Of a stretch of 6,547 nt of DNA, positions 1 through 5,685 are shown one piece after another. A program made the translations under genes and the position numbers. Location of the stretch: positions 1 through 6,547 of the forward strand of contig QNFO01000067.1 of the NCBI GenBank assembly GCA_003646355.1, given 5' to 3'. The notes below the pieces were generated by a model, which was not told the origin of the DNA, did not search any database, and worked only from the letters and a program-made list of their open reading frames with translations. The DNA comes from Gammaproteobacteria bacterium. GTDB lineage: Bacteria; Pseudomonadota; Gammaproteobacteria; Pseudomonadales; Porticoccaceae. The stretch's first letter is position 1. Every line of letters starts with the position of its first letter.

Positions 1-1
1 A

Positions 2-403
2 TTCAGGCTGAATATTTGTGGGTTTGGCGTTCAGCGCTCGGCCTGTCAATCCTGTTCTGCTCAGCAGGGTTGTGGACAGAGTTTGTTAGCCAAGTTTACT
101 GCCCACCCCGTTCGCTTGCGCGTCCCTCTCGATGGTCGCGAAGCGACATCCTTTCACGTCGGACAAAATGTCACCATCGGCATTGCCGATCATGTTGTGG
201 TTCGTGGCTCCCTGCTGATTTACCTGTTGCCATTACTGCTGCTCCTGCTGGGCATTTGGCTAGGCGACACCTTATTCGCAAATGAGCCAGCCGCCATTAT
301 TTGTGGCTTGCTGGCATTGCTTGGCGGTGGCTTCTTTACCGGACACCTGTTGAACTCCCCTGCCCATGAGTCGACGTTACAGGCACATTTACTCGATGTG
401 TGA
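2..403 (+). CDS. rseC: RseC/MucC family inner-membrane protein, 5' end cut off
   Basis: This is the C-terminal part of a SoxR-reducing system / sigma-E modulator protein of the RseC (MucC) family. The frame is open from base 2 to TGA at 401-403 (133 residues visible; the family is about 150). Seen: the Cys cluster SACQSCSAQQGCG near residues 13-25, a hydrophilic stretch with the family-like VGQNVTIGIAD, then two membrane segments at about residues 71-91 (LLIYLLPLLLLLLGIWLG) and 96-117 (AAIICGLLALLGGGFFTGHL). Known of the family: it sits in the rpoE-rseA-rseB or algU-mucA-mucB operon and takes part in SoxR reduction and envelope-stress signalling. The following mucD supports the call. Oddity: bases 1-24 read better in another frame (IQAEYLWV), so the gene may carry a frameshift near base 25 or the sequence may have an error there. 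A TTG at 83 is not a credible start because it would remove the Cys cluster. Confidence 0.85.
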   Translation, partial: FRLNICGFGVQRSACQSCSAQQGCGQSLLAKFTAHPVRLRVPLDGREATSFHVGQNVTIGIADHVVVRGSLLIYLLPLLLLLLGIWLGDTLFANEPAAIICGLLALLGGGFFTGHLLNSPAHESTLQAHLLDV

Positions 404-409
404 TTTCTA

Positions 410-431
410 CGAGCTGTATTAAGCTAGCTCG
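410..431 (+). other. Possible small hairpin in the rseC–mucD gap
   Basis: CGAGCT (410-415) and AGCTCG (426-431) are perfect inverted repeats separated by 10 bases, with one extra G·U pair possible at 416/425. No T-run follows, so it is not a typical intrinsic terminator. It lies just upstream of TATAGT (434-439), which is one mismatch from a -10 box but has no good -35 at the right spacing. It may be chance. Confidence 0.25.
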
Positions 432-463
432 GCTATAGTTGATCTTGTTGAATAATAAACTGA

Positions 464-469
464 AGAGGA
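464..469 (+). promoter_or_regulatory. Ribosome binding site of mucD
   Basis: AGAGGA, complementary to the 16S 3' end, lies 7 bases before ATG 477. This spacing favours ATG 477 as the mucD start over the TTG directly before it at 474. Confidence 0.75.
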
Positions 470-476
470 ACGCTTG

Positions 477-1838
477 ATGGTGACACGTGCTGTTATCGCT
501 TTTTGTTGTGTGTTTGCCTGTGCTTTCACTGCCCATGCGCAGTTGCCAGACTTTACCGTATTAATAGAAAAAAACTCCACCGCAGTCGTGAAAATCACAG
601 CCGTTGAAACAAGCTCAAGTCGGCGTAGAGAATCTATTCCTCAAGGCCAAATTCCTGATGCGTTGAAGGACTTGTTCAATCAACGTCCCGGTCCTGAGCG
701 TAAAGCCCGCTCCATGGGTTCGGGTTTTATTATTTCCCCTGAGGGTTATATCCTCACCAATAATCATGTGGTGGGTACGGCTAAACAAATTACAGTGCGC
801 TTAAACGACAGGCGAGAGTATGAGGCTGAGATCATTGGGCTTGATCCGCGATCGGATTTGGCCTTGCTCAAGATTGATGAGACGGGACTCCCTGTGGTTC
901 ATTTTGGCGAGCCCGACGACCTGAAGGTGGGGGAGTGGGTGGTTGCCATTGGCTCACCTTTTGGCCTCGATTATTCAGCGAGTACGGGTATCGTTAGTGC
1001 TATTGGGCGCAGCATTCCCACCGCTCGAGGTGAAGACTATGTGCCCTTTATTCAAACTGATGTCGCTATTAATCCCGGTAATTCGGGGGGGCCGTTATTT
1101 AACCTTGACGGCGAAGTGGTGGGTATTAATTCGCAAATCTATACCCGTTCGGGTGGCTCCATTGGCTTATCTTTTGCTATTCCTGTCAGCGTTGCCCTTG
1201 AAGTGGTGGCGCAACTTAAAGAAAAAGGACGTGTCGATAGAGGCTGGCTCGGTGTTTATATACAGGATGTGGACAAAAATCTTGCTCAATCTCTTGGGCT
1301 GGAAAAACCTCAGGGCGCTCTGCTTGCACAACTCGAACCCGGTGGCCCAGCCGAAAAAGCAGGCCTTAAAGCGGGTGATGTGGTAATCCGCTTTAATGGC
1401 CAGCCTGTCGTCGAGGCCAGTGATTTACCCCATATCGTGGGGCTTCTCGCTGCGGGGAAAAAGGTTGATGCCGCTGTTATTCGTCGCGGTAAAGAAAGGA
1501 TAGTCTCCGTGAGTGTTGGAGTCCGTCCCGGTGAGGGCCGGACAGCAGCCAATGGCGGTGGCGATATTCTGGGTTTGGACCTTGATGATCTCGATGATGA
1601 GGCGCTTGAAAAACGACACCTGTCGGGTGGTGTTGTGGTGGTCAAGGTCTATCCTGACTCATCTGCCAGCGAAGCGGGGTTGCAGGTGGGCGATGTGCTG
1701 GTGCAGCTTGGTTACCAGACATTAAATAATATGAATGATTATGACGCGATACTTAAACAGTTGCCGACCGGCACCCCGGTGGCCCTACGTTTTTTTCGTC
1801 GTGGTCGTTCAATCTTCCGCACTATTGAGCTTAACTGA
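477..1838 (+). CDS. mucD: Periplasmic serine endoprotease, MucD/DegP (HtrA) family
   Basis: This is an HtrA-type protease and chaperone that degrades misfolded envelope proteins; in Pseudomonas MucD restrains AlgU-dependent stress responses and alginate production. The 453-residue protein starts with a Sec signal peptide (residues 1-21, probable cut AHA|Q). A trypsin-like domain follows with the catalytic triad His97 (in NNHVV), Asp127 (in DPRSDLALL) and Ser203 (in NPGNSGGP). Two PDZ domains follow, at about 255-348 (RGWLGVYIQDV onward) and 384-453 (GGVVVVKVYPDSSASEAGL onward). Two PDZ domains separate it from the single-PDZ DegS, and the length fits DegP/DegQ/MucD (about 450-475). The name mucD rests on its place after rseC/mucC and before lepA. 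ATG 477 was chosen for its Shine-Dalgarno. The gene is separated from rseC by 73 bases, so it may be read from the upstream operon or from its own promoter. A run of seven G (1085-1091) overlaps the catalytic Ser codon but keeps the frame. Confidence 0.95.
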   Translation: MVTRAVIAFCCVFACAFTAHAQLPDFTVLIEKNSTAVVKITAVETSSSRRRESIPQGQIPDALKDLFNQRPGPERKARSMGSGFIISPEGYILTNNHVVGTAKQITVRLNDRREYEAEIIGLDPRSDLALLKIDETGLPVVHFGEPDDLKVGEWVVAIGSPFGLDYSASTGIVSAIGRSIPTARGEDYVPFIQTDVAINPGNSGGPLFNLDGEVVGINSQIYTRSGGSIGLSFAIPVSVALEVVAQLKEKGRVDRGWLGVYIQDVDKNLAQSLGLEKPQGALLAQLEPGGPAEKAGLKAGDVVIRFNGQPVVEASDLPHIVGLLAAGKKVDAAVIRRGKERIVSVSVGVRPGEGRTAANGGGDILGLDLDDLDDEALEKRHLSGGVVVVKVYPDSSASEAGLQVGDVLVQLGYQTLNNMNDYDAILKQLPTGTPVALRFFRRGRSIFRTIELN

Positions 1839-1957
1839 TTTCGTACGGTCTACTGCGAGACAAAATCTGTCGTTGACTGAATTTAAGGTTAAACAAGGTT
1901 CATAGCTTAGCGGGGCTAAATACGCTAGAATTCGCGTCGCTCAAATTCCCCTAAGCT
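1839..1957 (+). other. Intergenic region mucD–lepA with repeats and possible promoter elements
   Basis: This is the longest gap in the window (119 bases). It holds a TTGACT -35-like hexamer at 1873-1878 without a convincing -10 at 16-18 bases, and two copies of AAGGTT (1885-1890 and 1895-1900) ten bases apart. TAGAAT at 1926-1931 is one mismatch from a -10 box but has a poor -35. Most of the long inverted repeat described separately also lies here. I see no T-rich intrinsic terminator for mucD. A lepA promoter here is plausible but not demonstrated. Confidence 0.45.
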
Positions 1958-1964
1958 ATGGATC
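1897..1964 (+). repeat. Long inverted repeat / predicted mRNA hairpin over the lepA ATG
   Basis: CATAGCTTAG (1901-1910) is the perfect reverse complement of CTAAGCTATG (1951-1960). After one bulged C (1911), G1912-1914 pair with C1948-1950 and G1915 can wobble with U1947. On the outer side, 1897-1900 can pair with 1961-1964 (two Watson-Crick, two G·U). The stem has about 18 pairs and a 31-base loop. The lepA ATG at 1958-1960 is inside the right arm. A competing local hairpin, TTAGC (1907-1911) with GCTAA (1915-1919), would use part of the left arm and free the right arm. It could act as translational control of lepA or, as DNA, as a pair of binding half-sites about 50 bp apart. The function is inference. 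Confidence 0.65.
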
Positions 1965-3775
1965 CTAAAAGCCCTGTGTCAGACCTCAGCCATATTCGTA
2001 ATTTCTCCATCATTGCCCATATCGATCACGGTAAGTCGACGATTGCCGACCGCTTTATACAGTTCTGCGGCGGCCTGAGTGAGCGGGAAATGGACAGTCA
2101 AGTACTCGACTCGATGGATATCGAGCGCGAGCGTGGCATTACGATTAAAGCGCAAAGCGTTACCCTCGAATACACAGCCGCAGACGGGCGTATCTATCAG
2201 CTCAACTTTATTGATACGCCAGGTCACGTTGACTTTAGCTATGAGGTGTCACGTTCATTGGCGGCCTGCGAAGGTGCGCTGTTGGTTGTCGACGCGGCTC
2301 AGGGTGTTGAAGCTCAGTCTGTAGCTAACTGCTATACGGCCATCGCCCAGGGCCTGGAAGTGATCCCGGTACTCAATAAAATGGATCTGCCTCAGGCAGA
2401 ACCAGAGCGTGTTTGTCAGGAAATTGAAGATATTATCGGCATTGATGCCAGTGATGCGGTGTTGTGTAGTGCCAAAAGCGGCCTCGGCATACAGGATATC
2501 CTCGAGCAATTGGTGGCTGAAATACCGCCGCCACAGGGCGATGTCGATGCACCGTTACAGGCCTTAATCATCGACTCCTGGTTTGATAATTATCTGGGCG
2601 TTGTGTCCCTGGTTCGGGTCATGCAGGGCACCTTACGTCGCCGTGAGAAGATTATTACGAAAAGTATCGGTAAAGCACATATTGCCGATAGTATTGGTGT
2701 CTTTACACCCAAACGTACAGAAACCGGTGTGCTGCGGGCTGGCGAAGTGGGCTTTGTAGTGGCCGGTATTAAAGATATTCACGGCGCGCCTGTTGGTGAC
2801 ACGATTACCCACGCCAGTAGCCCCGATATTGAGTCGTTGCCGGGGTTTCAGAAAGTGAATCCGCAGGTTTACGCGGGTATGTTCCCCATTAATTCTGAAG
2901 ACTTTGAAGATTTTCGCGAAGCCCTGGCGAAACTGACGCTGAACGATGCCTCACTTTTCTACGAACCTGAAAGCTCAGACGCCTTGGGTTTTGGCTTTCG
3001 CTGTGGCTTTCTCGGCATGCTGCACATGGAGATCATTCAGGAGCGGCTCGAGCGGGAATACAACCTCGATTTAATTAGTACGGCGCCGACCGTTGTCTAC
3101 GAGGTACTGCACACCAATGGTGAGCTGCTTTATATTTCCAACCCCTCGAATCTTCCCGACCCGGGTTATATCGATGAAATGCGCGAGCCCCTGTGTGAAG
3201 CGAATATTCTTGTTCCGAAGGATTATGTCGGTAATGTGATTTCACTCTGTGTTGAAAAGCGCGGCGTACAAAAAGATATGCAGTTTACTGGGGACCAGGT
3301 GTCGCTCACTTATGAAATGCCAATGGCCGATGTGGTGATGGATTTTTTCGATAGACTGAAGTCGGTCAGTCGCGGTTTTGCCTCTCTGGATTACAACTTT
3401 AAACGCTTCCAGGTAGCACCTTTAGTGCGCCTCGATATCTTGATTAATGGCGATAAAGTTGATGCCCTCGCGCTGATTGTTCATCGCGATAATGCCCAGC
3501 AAAAAGGCCGTTTGATCACTGAGAAAATGAAAGAGTTGGTGCCTCGACAGATGTTTGACGTGGCTATTCAGGCGGCACTGGGTGGGCATGTTATTGCACG
3601 AACCTCCGTAAAAGCCCTGCGTAAAAATGTTACGGCAAAATGTTATGGCGGTGATATCTCCCGTAAGAAAAAACTACTGGCCAAGCAGAAAGCCGGTAAA
3701 AAGCGCATGAAGCAGGTAGGCTCTGTGGAAATCCCCCAGGAAGCTTTCCTGGCAGTACTAAAAACGGATAATTAA
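1958..3775 (+). CDS. lepA: Elongation factor 4 (LepA), ribosome GTPase
   Basis: LepA is a translational GTPase related to EF-G. It binds the ribosome and is linked to back-translocation under ionic stress and to initiation or 30S biogenesis. Numbered from ATG 1958 (605 residues), the GTPase motifs are G1 AHIDHGKS (20-27), G2 around RERGITI (57-63), G3 DTPGH (86-90), G4 NKMD (140-143) and G5 SAK (171-173). EF-G-like domains follow, with the family stretch [16 protein letters not shown] (344-359). The LepA-specific C-terminal domain includes [16 protein letters not shown] (557-572) and a basic tail. All motifs are intact. The start is uncertain: ATG 1958 has no Shine-Dalgarno and lies in a hairpin, whereas GTG 1976 gives [10 protein letters not shown] and 599 residues, the usual length. 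I report the outer ATG to include both options. The stop is 2 bases before lepB, so the two genes are almost certainly co-transcribed. Confidence 0.97.
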   Translation: MDPKSPVSDLSHIRNFSIIAHIDHGKSTIADRFIQFCGGLSEREMDSQVLDSMDIERERGITIKAQSVTLEYTAADGRIYQLNFIDTPGHVDFSYEVSRSLAACEGALLVVDAAQGVEAQSVANCYTAIAQGLEVIPVLNKMDLPQAEPERVCQEIEDIIGIDASDAVLCSAKSGLGIQDILEQLVAEIPPPQGDVDAPLQALIIDSWFDNYLGVVSLVRVMQGTLRRREKIITKSIGKAHIADSIGVFTPKRTETGVLRAGEVGFVVAGIKDIHGAPVGDTITHASSPDIESLPGFQKVNPQVYAGMFPINSEDFEDFREALAKLTLNDASLFYEPESSDALGFGFRCGFLGMLHMEIIQERLEREYNLDLISTAPTVVYEVLHTNGELLYISNPSNLPDPGYIDEMREPLCEANILVPKDYVGNVISLCVEKRGVQKDMQFTGDQVSLTYEMPMADVVMDFFDRLKSVSRGFASLDYNFKRFQVAPLVRLDILINGDKVDALALIVHRDNAQQKGRLITEKMKELVPRQMFDVAIQAALGGHVIARTSVKALRKNVTAKCYGGDISRKKKLLAKQKAGKKRMKQVGSVEIPQEAFLAVLKTDN

Positions 3776-3777
3776 TA

Positions 3778-4566
3778 ATGGATTTCGACTTTCCACTTAT
3801 CTTAGTTGTACTCACTGCCGTCGCAGGTTTTATGTGGCTGGCGGAGCGTTTATATTTTTCAAAGCAACGAGAAAAGGAAGATGCGGCTCCCTGGTTTGTT
3901 GAATCGACGGCGCCATTTTTTCCTGTTCTTCTTGTGGTTCTGGTACTGCGTTCCTTTATTGTTGAACCCTTTCAAATTCCCTCCGGATCAATGATTCCCA
4001 CCCTGAAAATTGGCGATTTTATTCTCGTTAATAAGTTTGCCTACGGTCTTCGTTTGCCCGTCACGGGTACCAAAGTACTCTCCCTCGGAGAACCTCAGCG
4101 CGGCGATGTGATGGTGTTTTTCCCACCCAATGACAAACGTTATTTTATTAAACGGGTGGTCGGTTTGGCCGGTGATGAGATTCGCGTTATTAATAATGTG
4201 CTGTTTGTTAATGGCGAAAAAATGCCGCAGTCAACACTCGACAGCGCGGAGCCTTATTTTGTTGATAAAAGTATGACCGAGCGAAGCTCTCCCAGTAATT
4301 CACAAATTATGATGGAAGATTTAACGGGTGTCGATCATCTGATTCGTAAGCACCAAACCCCAGGGCCACTGGGTCGTAACTACAGTACTATCGTGCCAGA
4401 AGGGCATTATTTTATGGTGGGCGATAATCGAGATAACAGTAGCGATAGTCGAGTCTGGGGTCCCGTGCCGGAAAAGAACGTGGTTGGTAAGGCTTTTGCG
4501 GTCTGGATGCACTGGGAGAAAGTGCTAAGCATACCCAGTTTTGATACAGTGGGCGCCATACGTTAA
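3778..4566 (+). CDS. lepB: Signal peptidase I (leader peptidase)
   Basis: LepB is the inner-membrane serine protease that removes signal peptides from proteins exported by Sec or Tat, with its active site on the periplasmic side. The protein has 262 residues, shorter than E. coli LepB (324). Two N-terminal membrane segments are visible at about 5-20 and 47-62. The catalytic Ser71 is in PSGSMIPTL (68-76), and the general base Lys125 is in YFIKRVVG (122-129) followed by GDEI. The conserved box GDNRDNSSDSR is at 215-225. The Ser/Lys dyad and the membrane topology are complete. ATG 3778 lies 2 bases after the lepA stop with no clear Shine-Dalgarno, which suggests translational coupling to lepA. 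MucD, encoded upstream, is itself a predicted substrate through its signal peptide. Confidence 0.97.
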   Translation: MDFDFPLILVVLTAVAGFMWLAERLYFSKQREKEDAAPWFVESTAPFFPVLLVVLVLRSFIVEPFQIPSGSMIPTLKIGDFILVNKFAYGLRLPVTGTKVLSLGEPQRGDVMVFFPPNDKRYFIKRVVGLAGDEIRVINNVLFVNGEKMPQSTLDSAEPYFVDKSMTERSSPSNSQIMMEDLTGVDHLIRKHQTPGPLGRNYSTIVPEGHYFMVGDNRDNSSDSRVWGPVPEKNVVGKAFAVWMHWEKVLSIPSFDTVGAIR

Positions 4567-4572
4567 CACTGC

Positions 4573-4580
4573 GAGAGAAG
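4573..4580 (+). promoter_or_regulatory. Ribosome binding site of the DUF4845 gene
   Basis: The purine-rich GAGAGAAG lies 6 bases before ATG 4587, and supports that start. Confidence 0.55.
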
Positions 4581-4586
4581 ATCAAT

Positions 4587-4955
4587 ATGCGACATAATAA
4601 ACAGCAGGGCTTATCGGCATTGGGGCTTTTATTAGTATTAGCCATCGGTGGTTTTTTTCTCACGATCGCGACCCGCGTTGGTCCCCTTTTTCTTGATAAT
4701 TCCTTTGTTAATGCTGCCTTACAGTCCCTTGAGAATGAGTCTGTCCACACGCTGACGGACCGGCAAATTCGTCGCAAATTATCAGATTATTTCACGGTCA
4801 ATAATGTACGTGATGTGAGTGTCAAAGACCTTGTTATTGAACGTAAAAAAACGGCAACTATTGTTCGTCTCGACTATGAAAGGCGAATTAACTTCCTTGC
4901 TAATGTCGATGTCGTCGTCGTCTTTGAAAATGCCTACGATACATCGGCCCTCTAA
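4587..4955 (+). CDS. DUF4845 family small membrane protein, prepilin-like N-terminus
   Basis: This 122-residue protein matches, by position and wording, the DUF4845 family found between lepB and rnc in Pseudomonas and relatives (PA0769 position). Its function is unknown. A short basic N-terminus ending in QQG is followed by one hydrophobic segment (about residues 9-28, LSALGLLLVLAIGGFFLTIA). The soluble remainder is mixed charged and hydrophobic (for example RKLSDYFTVNNV and RLDYERRINFLANVDVVVVFE), probably periplasmic. The QQG-LSALG start resembles a type IV prepilin cleavage region, but the Glu expected at mature position 5 is Gly13 here, so pilin assembly is not indicated. The gene starts 20 bases after lepB and ends 21 bases before rnc, inside the putative operon. 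Its link to signal peptidase or to RNA processing is conservation of neighbourhood only. Confidence 0.85.
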   Translation: MRHNKQQGLSALGLLLVLAIGGFFLTIATRVGPLFLDNSFVNAALQSLENESVHTLTDRQIRRKLSDYFTVNNVRDVSVKDLVIERKKTATIVRLDYERRINFLANVDVVVVFENAYDTSAL

Positions 4956-4976
4956 TTGTTCAATAAGCGTTAATCA

Positions 4977-5681
4977 TTGGTGAAAATTTCACTCCGTCGT
5001 TTTATTAATCGTTTAGGCCACAGCTTTCTCGATCCGGCATTACTTGAACAGGCATTAACCCATCGTAGTTTTAGCTCGCTCAATAATGAGCGCCTGGAAT
5101 TCCTTGGCGATGCGGTGCTGGACATGATCGTCAGTGAAATGCTGTACCGTCAATTCCCAACGGCTAGCGAGGGGGACTTAAGTCGCCTGCGTGCCGTTTT
5201 GGTAAAAGGTGAGGCCCTGGCTAAAATGGCCCGCGCCATCGACCTAGGTGATCAGTTGCGCCTGGGCTCTGGTGAATTGAAAAGTGGTGGTTTTCGGCGT
5301 GACTCTATATTGGCCGGTGCCTATGAAGCGGTAATTGGCGCAATTTTACTCGATGCCGGCTTTAATGTTTGTCGTGACTGTGTTGTTTCCTGGTTCGAGC
5401 CGCTGCTCAGTAATTTGTCTTTGGGTGACGAGCACAAGGATCCTAAATCCCGCTTACAGGAATATCTGCAAGGCAAGGGCGAAGTTCTACCGGTGTACAA
5501 GTTGCTGACGGTTAGTGGTGAAGGGCATGCTCAGCATTTTGACGTGCAATGTTGCCTTGCTGGTGACTCTAATGATTATCGAGGGGCTGCGAGTAGCCGT
5601 CGCAAAGCGGAACAGGCTGCTGCGACGGCAGCACTGAATGATATACAGGGCCAGGGTAAAAAAATGGGTAAAGGGCAATAA
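4977..5681 (+). CDS. rnc: Ribonuclease III
   Basis: RNase III cleaves double-stranded RNA, releasing 16S and 23S rRNA precursors and processing some mRNAs. The 234-residue protein (numbered from TTG 4977) has the catalytic domain at about 5-145 with the signature NERLEFLGD (37-45), which includes Glu38, Glu41 and Asp45. Glu65 is in [10 protein letters not shown] and Glu117 in YEAVIGAI. A dsRNA-binding domain at 154-223 starts [12 protein letters not shown] and ends [14 protein letters not shown]. Oddity: the residue matching metal-binding Asp114 is Gly114 (ILAGAYEA instead of the usual ILAD..EA). The start is TTG 4977 or GTG 4980: an in-frame TAA at 4971 rules out anything further upstream, and there is no strong Shine-Dalgarno. 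The short gap after DUF4845 and 4 bases to era place it within an operon. In E. coli RNase III cleaves its own leader; I see no comparable leader hairpin here. Confidence 0.95.
   Translation: MVKISLRRFINRLGHSFLDPALLEQALTHRSFSSLNNERLEFLGDAVLDMIVSEMLYRQFPTASEGDLSRLRAVLVKGEALAKMARAIDLGDQLRLGSGELKSGGFRRDSILAGAYEAVIGAILLDAGFNVCRDCVVSWFEPLLSNLSLGDEHKDPKSRLQEYLQGKGEVLPVYKLLTVSGEGHAQHFDVQCCLAGDSNDYRGAASSRRKAEQAAATAALNDIQGQGKKMGKGQ
5671..5675 (+). promoter_or_regulatory. Probable ribosome binding site of era, inside the rnc end
   Basis: AAGGG lies 10 bases before ATG 5686, within the last rnc codons. This is slightly long spacing, and fits coupling of era to rnc translation. Confidence 0.45.
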
Positions 5682-5685
5682 TTCA

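Noticed and set aside
352..375. Possible sigma-E promoter (GAACTC ... TCGAC) before mucD
   Set aside because: The spacer is about 13 bases instead of 16-17 and the -10 match is poor; it lies within rseC and has no further support.
83..403. rseC starting at TTG 83
   Set aside because: The frame is open upstream to the window edge and the conserved Cys cluster of RseC lies before 83, so the gene is cut by the window rather than starting there.
943..1386. Open frame of 147 codons on the + strand in another frame inside mucD
   Set aside because: The mucD frame carries the catalytic triad and PDZ domains through the same bases; the alternative product has no signal or domain.
1310..1645. Open frame of 111 codons on the minus strand inside mucD
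   Set aside because: It is the shadow of the intact mucD frame; its product is low-complexity Ser/Pro/Arg-rich with no recognisable domain and no ribosome site.
1855..1872. Possible terminator after mucD (GACA ... TGTC)
   Set aside because: The stem is only 4 bp and no T-run follows, so it is not a credible intrinsic terminator.
4412..4777. Open frame of 121 codons on the minus strand across the lepB–DUF4845 junction
   Set aside because: It overlaps two well-supported + strand genes, and the translation resembles no family I know and is rich in Arg, Cys and Pro as shadow frames often are.
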